64,000 nt of DNA, taken from the NCBI RefSeq assembly GCF_004522215.1, contig NZ_SDLR01000010.1, positions 1-64,000 of the forward strand, written 5' to 3'. The translations under genes were made by a program, and so were the position numbers. This DNA is from Ammoniphilus sp. YIM 78166. Its GTDB lineage: Bacteria > Bacillota > Bacilli > Aneurinibacillales > RAOX-1. The notes below the pieces were generated by a model. It was not told the origin of the DNA. It made no database searches and saw nothing but the letters and a program-made list of their open reading frames with translations. Numbering within the stretch: position 1 is the first letter of the stretch; each line of letters begins with the position of its first letter. This document shows positions 53,097 through 61,720 of the stretch, piece by piece.

Positions 53097-54080
53097 TTAG
53101 TTATCGAATTGTATTCCTGCCTGCTGTGCCACTAAGGCGTTATACGCATAGAGGGCAATGGCTGTATCCTGTACACCCGTACCCGTTAAATCACAAATTG
53201 TAATTTGGCCGTCATGAACGCGGCCCGCTTTATGGCCTGCCGTGACCTCGCCGAGCTCGATAATATCGCTTGCTTGCGAGATGGTTCCCTGCTCCAATCC
53301 ATAATGCAGCTCTCCCAGGCGAAAGCATTGGGATTTGACATCGCAGACCAGAAGATCGGCCTTGCTCAAGACTTGGGCTTCCAGCTCTTGCTTATGCTCC
53401 GCATCCGATCCCATCGCCGTAATATGCAGGCCGGGATGAAGCCATTCCGCCTTGATAATGGGCGAAGTGGAGGGCGTGGTCGTTACCACGAGCTCGCTTT
53501 CCTTGACGACCGCCTCCGCACTCGGTACGGCAATCACCTCAACACCGAGTCGGGCCTCCATGTCCTTTACATATTGCTCCACTTTGCTTGCCGTTGGCGC
53601 ATACACTCGAATGCGCCGGAAATCTCGAACTTGCTTAAGCGCCACCATCTGGTAGCGGGCTTGCGCTCCCGCTCCAATGACCCCTACCGTATCCAGCTTT
53701 TCTTTGGCCAGATAGCTTGCCGCTACGGCTCCAGCCGCTGCGGTCCTTACGTCTGTCAGATAGCCATTATCCAGAAGGACCGACTGGGGAATCCCCGTTT
53801 CGGTACTGAATAGGATCATCATGCCGCTCAAGCTGGGGAGTCCTAATTGATAGTTATGGAAGAAACCGGAAGACATTTTAATTGCAAATTTATCCAAACC
53901 TTGAATATAGGCCGTTTTCACATCCACTTCTCCGTGATGCTCTGGGATATCCACTCGCATGATCGGCGGCAGGGTCACCTTACCTTGAGCCAAAGAGGTA
54001 AACCCCTCAGCTACGACCCGAATGGACTCCAAATTCAGCTCAACATGTCGGCGAATTTCTTTTTCCTGAAAGATAATCAT
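53097..54080 (-). CDS. eutC: ornithine cyclodeaminase-family protein (EutC-like)
   Basis: 327 residues. N-terminal PPIMRVDIPEHHGEVDVKTAYI, substrate region KMSSGFFHNYQLGLPSLSG, NAD fold VGVIGAGAQARYQMVAL and TAMGSDAEHKQELE. In ectoine clusters EutC works with EutB; relatives such as BhcD reduce an imino acid made by a dehydratase. Here it would reduce the imine formed from hydroxylated diaminobutyrate or aspartate. GGAGG eight bases before ATG. Confidence 0.85.
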   Translation of the reverse strand: MIIFQEKEIRRHVELNLESIRVVAEGFTSLAQGKVTLPPIMRVDIPEHHGEVDVKTAYIQGLDKFAIKMSSGFFHNYQLGLPSLSGMMILFSTETGIPQSVLLDNGYLTDVRTAAAGAVAASYLAKEKLDTVGVIGAGAQARYQMVALKQVRDFRRIRVYAPTASKVEQYVKDMEARLGVEVIAVPSAEAVVKESELVVTTTPSTSPIIKAEWLHPGLHITAMGSDAEHKQELEAQVLSKADLLVCDVKSQCFRLGELHYGLEQGTISQASDIIELGEVTAGHKAGRVHDGQITICDLTGTGVQDTAIALYAYNALVAQQAGIQFDN

Positions 54081-54098
54081 CGGCGGTTCCTCCTTTCC

Positions 54099-55304
54099 TT
54101 ATCCTGCTTGCGGCTCTGGAATCTCCGGCTCGTCCTTCTTAATGATCAGTTCCCGCGGAAAATTCGCGAACACTTCGCATCCCTGTTCCGTAACCCGGAA
54201 GGACTCGCTAATTTCCACTCCACAGCTATCCAGCCAAACTCCAGGAATCATATGGAAAGTCATATTCGGCTGGAGAATGGTTCGGTCTCCCGGGCGGAAG
54301 CTTGCCGTATGTTCGCCCCAATCCGGCGGGTAATTCAAGCCCATCGCATAGCCAATGCGGGAATCTTTGCTAAAACCGCTCTTCGCGATCGAGTTTCGCC
54401 AAGCCAGCTCCACCTCTTCACACGTGACGCCAGGTTTGACAACGTCTAGCGCGGCATTGAGGCCTTCGCTTACCACCTTGCCCAAATCCTTCATAAGCTC
54501 TGTGGGCTCGCCGATCACCATGGTTCGGGCTAGCGGAGCATGATAACGCTTATAGCATCCAGCCAGCTCCAGGATTACCGGTTCCCCTTGCTTATAGCGC
54601 TGATCGGTCCAAGTCAGATGGGGCGTAGAGGTCTTTTCTCCCGCCGGCAAAAGGGGCACAATCGCCGGGTAATCGCCTCCGTAGAAGTCGGTTCCCCGAA
54701 TTTGCGTGCGGTAGATTTCAGCCACCACATCGCACTCCCTCACTCCTTCTTGAATCATATCAATGCCGATTCGCATCGCATTTTCCACGATTTTTGCAGC
54801 TTTTCGGATATAATCAATTTCCTGATCCGATTTTACGATTCGGACCCAGTTCACGAGCGAAGTGGCATCTAGGAATCGGGCATTCGGCAGTCCCTTGATC
54901 AAGCTGGTGTAGCACTTGCCGGTAAAGTAGTACGTATCCATTTCTACGCCGATGTTTCGGTTTGCCTGGCCGATTTGCTTTAAGATATCGGAGACGAAAT
55001 CCATCGGGTGCTTCGTGGTCGATTGAACATACTCGTCGGTATAAGGAATAATGTTATCTTTGGTCAGCCAAGTGGTGACCTTAGCCGCATTCGCATCCTG
55101 CCCCCTGCCGATCCAGAAAGGCTGTTCCTCATCAGCTATGACGATCAGCATTTGATGTACATAAAAGGACCAGCCATCATATCCAGACAAGTAATTCATA
55201 TTGGCAGGGTCGGTTACCAACAAGACGTCAATCCCTTGCTCTTGCATCTTTTGCTTCGTTTTTCTTAATCTTTCTCTATATTCCAAAATGTCAAATGATA
55301 ACAT
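54099..55304 (-). CDS. doeA: ectoine hydrolase-like M24 protein, copy 2
   Basis: 401 residues from the ATG at 55304 (AAGGGGAG upstream); longer in-frame extension passes through promoter DNA. MNYLSGYDGWSFYVHQ at residues 36-51 and LELAGCYKRYHAPLART, again lacking the M24 metal aspartates. First gene of the long minus-strand unit, divergent from eutB. It has a longer acidic tail (KKDEPEIPEPQAG) than copy 1. The two copies may divide ectoine and hydroxyectoine between them. Confidence 0.88.
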   Translation of the reverse strand: MLSFDILEYRERLRKTKQKMQEQGIDVLLVTDPANMNYLSGYDGWSFYVHQMLIVIADEEQPFWIGRGQDANAAKVTTWLTKDNIIPYTDEYVQSTTKHPMDFVSDILKQIGQANRNIGVEMDTYYFTGKCYTSLIKGLPNARFLDATSLVNWVRIVKSDQEIDYIRKAAKIVENAMRIGIDMIQEGVRECDVVAEIYRTQIRGTDFYGGDYPAIVPLLPAGEKTSTPHLTWTDQRYKQGEPVILELAGCYKRYHAPLARTMVIGEPTELMKDLGKVVSEGLNAALDVVKPGVTCEEVELAWRNSIAKSGFSKDSRIGYAMGLNYPPDWGEHTASFRPGDRTILQPNMTFHMIPGVWLDSCGVEISESFRVTEQGCEVFANFPRELIIKKDEPEIPEPQAG

Positions 55305-55422
55305 TGCAACTCCCCTTTTCGTCGACTCAGCTTGCTTGTAAGGCAATATTACCTTCTCTCCCCTAACCGAAGCATCCGCAAAAATGTATGAAGATTTTTT
55401 CAGAATTGTAGTCATTTTGAAT

Positions 55423-55454
55423 AATTGACGGTTCGTCAATTTCTGCACTATAAT
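55423..55454 (+). promoter_or_regulatory. eutB promoter with perfect palindromic operator
   Basis: TTGACG (55425-55430), 18 bases, TATAAT (55449-55454). The -35 is embedded in AATTGACGGTTCGTCAATT (55423-55441), a perfect palindrome with eight-base arms and three central bases. The site lies in the divergent region between doeA copy 2 and eutB and could control both. Confidence 0.7.
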
Positions 55455-55514
55455 TCGTGTTATTCTTACAATTTAAAGAAACTTTCAGTTTGGGTTTCAT
55501 TGGGAGGAAACAAA

Positions 55515-56501
55515 ATGAATCAGTTCACGCCTACCCTTCGAGATGTGTGGAAGGCGCGAAAGCGAATCGCGCCAATTGTAAAGAAGACGCCGCTGATCTT
55601 TTCGCACAAGCTATCCGAAATGGCTCAGGCATCCGTTTATCTAAAACTTGAAAATATGCATGACATCGGTGCCTTTAAAGTAAGAGGAGCGGCAAACAAG
55701 ATCTTAAGCCTTACCCCGCAAGAGCAAAAACGGGGCGTAACCACCTTCTCGACGGGAAACCACGGACAAGCGGTGGCTTATGTAGCCCAGAAGCTCGGCA
55801 TTCCAGCTGTGGTCTGCATCTCCAAGCGAGTGCCAAAGGCCAAAGTCGATGCGATCCGCCGCTGGGGGGCCGAGCTTGCGATTGTTGGGGAAAGCCAGGA
55901 TGCTGCAGGCGAACACTGCTTCCATCTGCAAGAGGAAGAGGGGCTAACCGTCATCCCGCCCTTCGACGATCCTCATATCATCGCCGGCCAGGGAACCATG
56001 GGCTTGGAAATCCTAGAGGAGCTCCCTGAAGTCGATCTGGTCATCGGCGGCTTATCCGGGGGAGGCTTGCACGCCGGGGTTGGCTTAGCCTTAAAGTCCA
56101 ATGATCCAGCCATTCAGGTAATTGGTGTCTCCATGGAACATGGTGCGGTGATGCATGAAAGTCTCAAAGCAGGCAGGCCCGTGGTAATGGAAGAGCGGGA
56201 CACCTTGGCAGACAGCCTACTCGGGGGAATCGGATTGAATAATCAGTACACCTTTCCGATGGTTCGCCAGTACGTCGATCACTCCATTCTGATCCCTGAA
56301 GAAACGATTGCCGAGGGAATGGCTTACATGCTAGAAGCCCACCGAATGGTTGTGGAAGGCGCTGCAGCGGTCGGCATCGGAGCCCTGTTAAAGAGGAATG
56401 TAGCCAAGCCTGGCGGGCACATTGCCGTCATTATCAGCGGATGCAATGTCAACACGGATACCCATCTGCGAGCGACCCAACCGTATGTTGGAAAATTTTA
56501 A
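55515..56501 (+). CDS. eutB: threonine dehydratase-family enzyme (EutB-like)
   Basis: 328 residues from the ATG at 55515, seven bases after GGAGG. PLP fold type II: PLP-Lys in IGAFKVRGAANKI, STGNHGQAVAYVA, and the Gly-rich phosphate loop GGLSGGGLHAGVG. EutB of ectoine clusters and BhcB are dehydratases of 3-hydroxy amino acids; the product imine is then reduced by an EutC/BhcD-type enzyme. This is the strongest hint that hydroxyectoine is a substrate. Ordinary threonine or serine dehydratase is the alternative. Confidence 0.85.
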   Translation: MNQFTPTLRDVWKARKRIAPIVKKTPLIFSHKLSEMAQASVYLKLENMHDIGAFKVRGAANKILSLTPQEQKRGVTTFSTGNHGQAVAYVAQKLGIPAVVCISKRVPKAKVDAIRRWGAELAIVGESQDAAGEHCFHLQEEEGLTVIPPFDDPHIIAGQGTMGLEILEELPEVDLVIGGLSGGGLHAGVGLALKSNDPAIQVIGVSMEHGAVMHESLKAGRPVVMEERDTLADSLLGGIGLNNQYTFPMVRQYVDHSILIPEETIAEGMAYMLEAHRMVVEGAAAVGIGALLKRNVAKPGGHIAVIISGCNVNTDTHLRATQPYVGKF

Positions 56502-56568
56502 AAAAAGAGAAAAACCCCATTCTTGTAGTACACTGGAGGAAGTTTCACTTACAACCTTAGGGGGACAC

Positions 56569-58257
56569 ATGACATTTACACTGAAAGATGCACTGGATAT
56601 CGAAGTAATGGGACTAGCCAAACTATTGGCGGGTAAAACTGCCATAGACCAGCGTCCGGTAGAGTCCATATCGGTCATCGAAATCCCAGTAGAGAATTTT
56701 GTTCGGAAAAATGAACTCGTCTTGACGACAGCCATCGGCTGCAACCATGATAAGAAAATCTTCAAAAAGTTTGTCCAGGATGTGATGGAATCGGATGCTG
56801 CTGCTTTAGCCATCGCCACCGGCCGACACGTGCTTGAAATTCCAAAGGAAGTTATAGACTTTGCCGAAGAACATCAGTTTCCCTTAATCGAGATTCCATG
56901 GGAGGTCCGCTTCGCTGACATTACCCATGAGGTGTTGAGCAAATTGAACCAGTGGAAGCGTTCTACTCTAGAGCGTTCGGAAGAACTCCAGAAAAAGCTG
57001 CTGAACCTGTTTCTTCAAGGGGCCTCACTATCCGATGCGGCCCAGGCGATCCGGGAAGAAGTCGGACTCCCCGTCTTGATTATGGATAAGGACGGCCTCA
57101 TTAAAGGGAAAAGCCATGACGCCGGATCCTTGGCCGAGCAAGCCCAGGGGCACCTTCTACAGGAAGTGCGAAACGAAAGAGATTCCTCATGGTTCAAGCA
57201 ATTGGATGCATCGGCCATCCGGCTGTCCATCCAAACCGCCAATCGGACCCATGGCTATCTGCTTCTTTCCTTTGGTTCCGGTACCACCATTGATGCCTTC
57301 TATGCCGGCGGTGAAGAATATGTCCTGGAGCATGCGGTGACGGCAGCAGCCCTTTGGTTCCAAAGGGAAAACGCCATACAGGAAACGGAGCTACGATTGC
57401 GCGACGATTTTGTCTGGAGTTTAGCCAAGGGCGAGATGGATTCCTGGGATACCGTACTTTCCCGAGCCAAATCCCTCGATATGAACGTCAACTGCCCCTA
57501 TGTCTGCATACTGGGTCAGCCGGAAAATTTGGAGACCTTGTACCAAAAGAAAAGTCCTGCACATGGTTCTTATGATCAATGGCACCAGCAGACCGTTCGC
57601 TCGATGGAAGAGCAGTTCACTAAAGCTGCCCAATCCCTTAATCGGCTCATCATGGCAACCTTTCACCAAAACCGGTACATTCTCTATCTTGAGGTGCCCA
57701 TGGAGCAAGTGAACGAGACCGTGAAACAGTTTCTGGATCGGATCGACACCCGAGTTCAAGTCACCTGCCCTGATTTGATCATGTCATGGGGGATCGGGGA
57801 GAATCATGCCGGGGTCCGAACCTTTTCGGAAAGCTACAACGATGCGCGCGTAGCCCTGGAAATCGGCACGCGGCAAAAAGGTCCCGGGCAGCGCAGCACT
57901 TATGCCAACACCGGTATTTACCGTGCGCTACTGAGTCTTTCCAGCAATCCCGAAATCCAGGAGCTAACCCTGTCCACAATTGGTGCTTTAATCGACTATG
58001 ACCAGCAGAGAGGGCTGGATCTGGCCCATACCCTGATCGCTTATATTCGCAACCAGGGCAATGTGAGCCAAACCTCCCGGGCACTTAGCCTCCATAGGCA
58101 ATCCCTGCTCTATCGCCTCCGAAAAATCGAATCCCTGACAGGCCGATCATTGGAAGATCCGGAGGATCTATTCCTGCTGGATTTGAGCATGAAGCTGTGG
58201 ATGAACGGGATGATGCTGAACCGGGAAGCGCCAGAACCCCTAATCCCCTCCGATTGA
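56569..58257 (+). CDS. PucR-family transcriptional regulator
   Basis: 562 residues from the ATG at 56569 (AGGGGG four to five bases upstream); a longer frame overlaps eutB without support. An N-terminal PucR-type ligand domain (10-130, GLAKLLAGKTAIDQRPVESI start), a central GGDEF-like region, and a C-terminal PucR helix-turn-helix (NVSQTSRALSLHRQSLLYRLRKIE of which I cite SRALSLHRQSLLYR). Most likely the island's regulator. Proteobacterial ectoine clusters use EnuR of the MocR/GntR type instead. Confidence 0.92.
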   Translation: MTFTLKDALDIEVMGLAKLLAGKTAIDQRPVESISVIEIPVENFVRKNELVLTTAIGCNHDKKIFKKFVQDVMESDAAALAIATGRHVLEIPKEVIDFAEEHQFPLIEIPWEVRFADITHEVLSKLNQWKRSTLERSEELQKKLLNLFLQGASLSDAAQAIREEVGLPVLIMDKDGLIKGKSHDAGSLAEQAQGHLLQEVRNERDSSWFKQLDASAIRLSIQTANRTHGYLLLSFGSGTTIDAFYAGGEEYVLEHAVTAAALWFQRENAIQETELRLRDDFVWSLAKGEMDSWDTVLSRAKSLDMNVNCPYVCILGQPENLETLYQKKSPAHGSYDQWHQQTVRSMEEQFTKAAQSLNRLIMATFHQNRYILYLEVPMEQVNETVKQFLDRIDTRVQVTCPDLIMSWGIGENHAGVRTFSESYNDARVALEIGTRQKGPGQRSTYANTGIYRALLSLSSNPEIQELTLSTIGALIDYDQQRGLDLAHTLIAYIRNQGNVSQTSRALSLHRQSLLYRLRKIESLTGRSLEDPEDLFLLDLSMKLWMNGMMLNREAPEPLIPSD

Positions 58258-58308
58258 TCAAGGGATTTAAGATATATCAAAACTGAACGTAACGGAGAGG
58301 AGAGGCAA

Positions 58309-59859
58309 ATGAACCAGCAATCAGAAACCTCAGTCTCAACTTTAACTACACCCTCGGCCACCCGGCCGCTGACTTCGTCAACATCACGACTAGGCACTGT
58401 ATTCTGGGTGTCGCTGATCATCTTGATCCTATTTGTCATGTGGGGGGTGATCTCGCCGGAACACCTTGCGCTTCAAGCGGAAGTGATGTTTAGCTACACG
58501 ACCCATACTTACGGTTGGTTTTACTTGTTGGCTACGGTATTCTTCATGGGCTTCTCCCTTTACCTGGCCTTAAGCCGCTACGGCACGATCAAGCTCGGAA
58601 AAGATCATGACCTGCCCGAATTCTCTTACTTCAGCTGGATCGGCATGCTATTCAGCGCCGGATTTGGGGTCGGCCTCGTATTTTGGGGAGTCGCTGAACC
58701 CATGACCCATTATTACCAGCCGATACCGGGGATTGAAGCTCAGTCTCCCCAAGCGGCCAGAACTGCGATGAATTACGCCATGTTCCATTGGGGAATCCAT
58801 CAGTGGGCGGTATTTACCGTCGTAGGACTTGCTTTAGCCTACTTCCAATTCCGGAAGAACTATACCGGACTCATCAGCTCGTCTTTTCGCCCGCTTATCG
58901 GTAAGCGTTCTCAAGGATTCCTAGGGAATTCAATCGATATCTTGTCTGTCATCTCTACCGTCATGGGCGTTGCCGCATCGCTAGGGATGGGAATTCTTCA
59001 GATCAGCGGGGGCATGAATCAAGTATTCGGCCTTCCGAATACAGCCTACCTGCAGCTCACTGTTATTGCAATTCTGCTAGGCTTCTACCTGCTGTCAGCA
59101 ACGACGGGATTAAAGAAGGGAATCAAAATTCTCAGCAACCTGAATCTAGGAATGACCTTCGCCCTCATGCTGTTCGTGCTGTTCCTCGGACCGTCCGTGT
59201 TCATTCTCAATAGCTTTACCGTGGGACTTGGCGATTACATCGCCAATTTTACAGGCATGAGCTTCAATCTTTCCCCTTATGACGGGAATACCTGGACCAT
59301 GGATTGGACCGTTCTTTACTGGGCTTGGGCCATTTCCTGGGCCCCCTTCGTGGGAGCGTTTATCGCCCGGATCTCCAGGGGGAGAACGATACGGGAATTC
59401 GTATTCGGCGTCATGTTTGTTCCCCCACTTGTGGCGATCGTGTGGATGGCGGTCTTCGGCGGAACAGCCCTGCATATGGAAGTGTTCCGCGATCTGCCGA
59501 TTGCGGAAGCCGTTCATCAAGATAAAACCGCCGCCTTTTTCCTGATGCTGGAGAACTTGCCGCTGGGATTCTGGCTGTCCGTATTTTCCCTGATTTTGAT
59601 CATGACCTTTCTGGTCACTTCGGCGGACTCCGCCACCTTTGTCCTTGGCATGATGACCTCTAAAGGAAATCTGAATCCGCATACATCCGTGAAAATGATC
59701 TGGGGGATTCTCATTGCTGCGATAGCAGCCGTATTGATTCTGAGCAGCGGACTGAGCGGGCTGCAAACCGCTTCCCTGGTCGCCGCCTTACCTTTCACTC
59801 TGATTGTCGTTCTGATGTGCTTTAGCCTTCTGATGACCTTGAGCAAAGAAAAGCTGTAA
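58309..59859 (+). CDS. BCCT-family compatible-solute transporter
   Basis: 516 residues, 12 membrane segments. BCCT signatures: SYFSWIGMLFSAGFGVGLVFWGVAEP, of which GFGVGLVFWGVAEP is diagnostic, GIHQWAVFTVVGLALAYF, and the Trp-rich substrate segment DWTVLYWAWAISWAPFVGAFIAR. Takes up betaine, ectoine or carnitine with sodium or protons. Short termini suggest no osmosensing extension, consistent with nutrient uptake. Third gene of the eutB-pucR-bcct unit. Confidence 0.94.
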   Translation: MNQQSETSVSTLTTPSATRPLTSSTSRLGTVFWVSLIILILFVMWGVISPEHLALQAEVMFSYTTHTYGWFYLLATVFFMGFSLYLALSRYGTIKLGKDHDLPEFSYFSWIGMLFSAGFGVGLVFWGVAEPMTHYYQPIPGIEAQSPQAARTAMNYAMFHWGIHQWAVFTVVGLALAYFQFRKNYTGLISSSFRPLIGKRSQGFLGNSIDILSVISTVMGVAASLGMGILQISGGMNQVFGLPNTAYLQLTVIAILLGFYLLSATTGLKKGIKILSNLNLGMTFALMLFVLFLGPSVFILNSFTVGLGDYIANFTGMSFNLSPYDGNTWTMDWTVLYWAWAISWAPFVGAFIARISRGRTIREFVFGVMFVPPLVAIVWMAVFGGTALHMEVFRDLPIAEAVHQDKTAAFFLMLENLPLGFWLSVFSLILIMTFLVTSADSATFVLGMMTSKGNLNPHTSVKMIWGILIAAIAAVLILSSGLSGLQTASLVAALPFTLIVVLMCFSLLMTLSKEKL

Positions 59860-59867
59860 AAATACTA

Positions 59868-59912
59868 AAAAGGGCTTCTCACCCGGCGCATGGCTTGGTG
59901 ATGAGGCCCTTT
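59868..59912 (+). terminator. terminator after the BCCT gene
   Basis: AAAGGGC(TT)CTCACC pairs with GGTGATGAGGCCCTTT, with T/A-rich flanks on both sides, so it may serve both convergent genes. Confidence 0.65.
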
Positions 59913-60456
59913 AAATCTTCTCATAGAACTTCCTTGTACAGATGTAATGAGCGATTAGGTAAATGATGATAAAAATCGGGAACGAGTAAATATGCTTCCA
60001 GCCTTTAGGTTCATAGACATCCAGCCAGATAAAAAATCGCTCCCCCATAAAAGCAACAATGGCTGCAAATACAACCGCTTTACTCAAGGGGTTCATATCA
60101 GGTTTATATTGCAAGAAGAACATGACCATCACCGGCAGGAGGGTAAAATCGTAGGGCAAATAGGTTGGAATGGTGGGGATCACTTCCCACTTATAATACC
60201 AAGAACCTGTAGAAATCCCGATAAAGTCCCCCCATGAGGACATGATGATGACGGCGAATCCCGCACACATCAAACGCCAAGTACTTTCCTTTTTCCTGAA
60301 CAGAATCCAGATCACCCAAGGTATAATCGTCAAACCCAATCCGATCCACCATCTCCATGTAAATACAATCTCGGCGATCCATACTTGTACCATTTGGTCA
60401 TTGGCTTTGCTTAATAGATCATAAGCTGCTTTTACTTTCGCATCGGGATCACTCAT
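59911..60456 (-). CDS. CBO0543-family membrane protein, paralogue
   Basis: 181 residues from the ATG at 60456 (TGAGGAG nine bases upstream); an upstream ATG at 60492 has no ribosome site. FTWRWWIG, PWVIWILFRKKEST and YEPKGWKH match the protein at 39.8-40.4 kb. About five membrane segments. Function unknown. Confidence 0.75.
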   Translation of the reverse strand: MSDPDAKVKAAYDLLSKANDQMVQVWIAEIVFTWRWWIGLGLTIIPWVIWILFRKKESTWRLMCAGFAVIIMSSWGDFIGISTGSWYYKWEVIPTIPTYLPYDFTLLPVMVMFFLQYKPDMNPLSKAVVFAAIVAFMGERFFIWLDVYEPKGWKHIYSFPIFIIIYLIAHYICTRKFYEKI

Positions 60457-60626
60457 TGGTCTCGGCTCCTCATCAAAAGTAACATCACCCATTTTGTTCA
60501 CGATTATTCAGCTATTTTTAGTCATTTTATCTACACTGAGGTCCTCATTTTCTTACACTATAGCGAATAGCTAGAAACTAAAGAGACTGATAGGATGGAG
60601 AAAACGGAGAGGAAATCGATACTGTT

Positions 60627-61541
60627 ATGAATAAAAGCTGGGCATGGACATTATTAACCTTATGCAATCTCTTTTGGGCTGGAAATTACATAGTTGGAAA
60701 ACTGATTGTGGTGAGTATTTCTCCATTCTGGATTACCCTCATTCGCTGGGGAATCGCCCTTATCTTTCTGGTGCCGCTAGCCTATTTTTTCGAAAGGCCC
60801 AGATGGTCCCTAATCCGGAGATATTGGCTACCCTTGTCTCTCATGGGGGGACTTGGGGTCGTCGGATTCACGCTCATCTGTTATGTTGCGCTTGAATATA
60901 CCTCCCCTACGAATGCTGCATTTGTGGAAGCTCTTATTCCCGCGGTGGTCGTTATTTTCTCATTTTTTCTTTTGTATGAACGGATCTCTTACCTTCAGAT
61001 TGCAGGCTTTTTTCTCTCCTGCCTCGGCGTTGTCATTCTCTTGACGAAAGGGAGCTTGGACCAGATTATTCTTATGAGTTTCAATAAAGGAGACCTGCTG
61101 ATGCTAGTGGCTGTACTGGCGTGGGCCTTTTACTCCATTATCGGGAAAAAGGTGGACCTGCCACCCATCACCGCCACAGCCGCTTCTTCCTTCTTCGGCA
61201 TGCTGATGCTGCTTCCGTTTGCGTTGTTCATAGAAGCTAGCCTTCCGGAGTGGAGCGTCTGGACCGTTTCGGGAATGCTGTACATGTCCCTTTTTGCCTC
61301 CGTTGCCTCCTACCTTTTCTGGAATATGTCCGTTAGGGTCATCGGGGCCAGCCAAGCGAGTGTCTTTTTGAATCTAGTGCCTATCTTTACGATCATGCTG
61401 AGCTTGGCTCTAGGGGACACAATCACTCTTTCGCAGATTGGGGGTGGCCTCATTGTACTAGTTGGTGTTTATTTGACTACTGGGTTGCTGGATCAGGTCA
61501 TAGCCAGCCGGGTCAAACCTAAAGAGGTACAGATAAAATAA
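60627..61541 (+). CDS. EamA/DMT-family transporter
   Basis: 304 residues, ten membrane segments in two EamA halves (about 8-140 and 155-290), with FWAGNYIVGKLIV at the start and ALEYTSPTNAAFVEALIPAVV. Exports or imports small metabolites such as amino acids; substrate unknown. Alone between the island and the his operon. Confidence 0.88.
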   Translation: MNKSWAWTLLTLCNLFWAGNYIVGKLIVVSISPFWITLIRWGIALIFLVPLAYFFERPRWSLIRRYWLPLSLMGGLGVVGFTLICYVALEYTSPTNAAFVEALIPAVVVIFSFFLLYERISYLQIAGFFLSCLGVVILLTKGSLDQIILMSFNKGDLLMLVAVLAWAFYSIIGKKVDLPPITATAASSFFGMLMLLPFALFIEASLPEWSVWTVSGMLYMSLFASVASYLFWNMSVRVIGASQASVFLNLVPIFTIMLSLALGDTITLSQIGGGLIVLVGVYLTTGLLDQVIASRVKPKEVQIK

Positions 61542-61685
61542 TGAGGGGTATCGCAGTTCGCGTGGTCTCGAAACCTAGCATCTTGCGCCAAACGAGTATG
61601 GAGAGAGGGACTAGGGTGGAAAATCCATCTACTGGTCAAGCCGACAGAAAATGATACGGTTTAAGTGGAGTTTTTCCATCTACAC

Positions 61686-61717
61686 AAAAAAACCGCTGCG
61701 TCCCCTGCAGCGGTTCT
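61686..61717 (-). terminator. intrinsic terminator of the his operon
   Basis: AACCGCTGC pairs with GCAGCGGTT, followed by seven T on the minus strand. The 140 bases between it and the DMT gene hold nothing I can name. Confidence 0.9.
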
Positions 61718-61720
61718 TTC

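Noticed and set aside
54099..55448. Long form of DoeA copy 2 starting at 55448
   Set aside because: The extra 48 codons pass through the palindromic operator region and lack a ribosome site; the ATG at 55304 has one and matches copy 1.
53097..56501. Complete beta-hydroxyaspartate cycle
   Set aside because: Only BhcB/BhcD-type relatives are present; no aldolase or aspartate-glyoxylate aminotransferase gene lies in the island.
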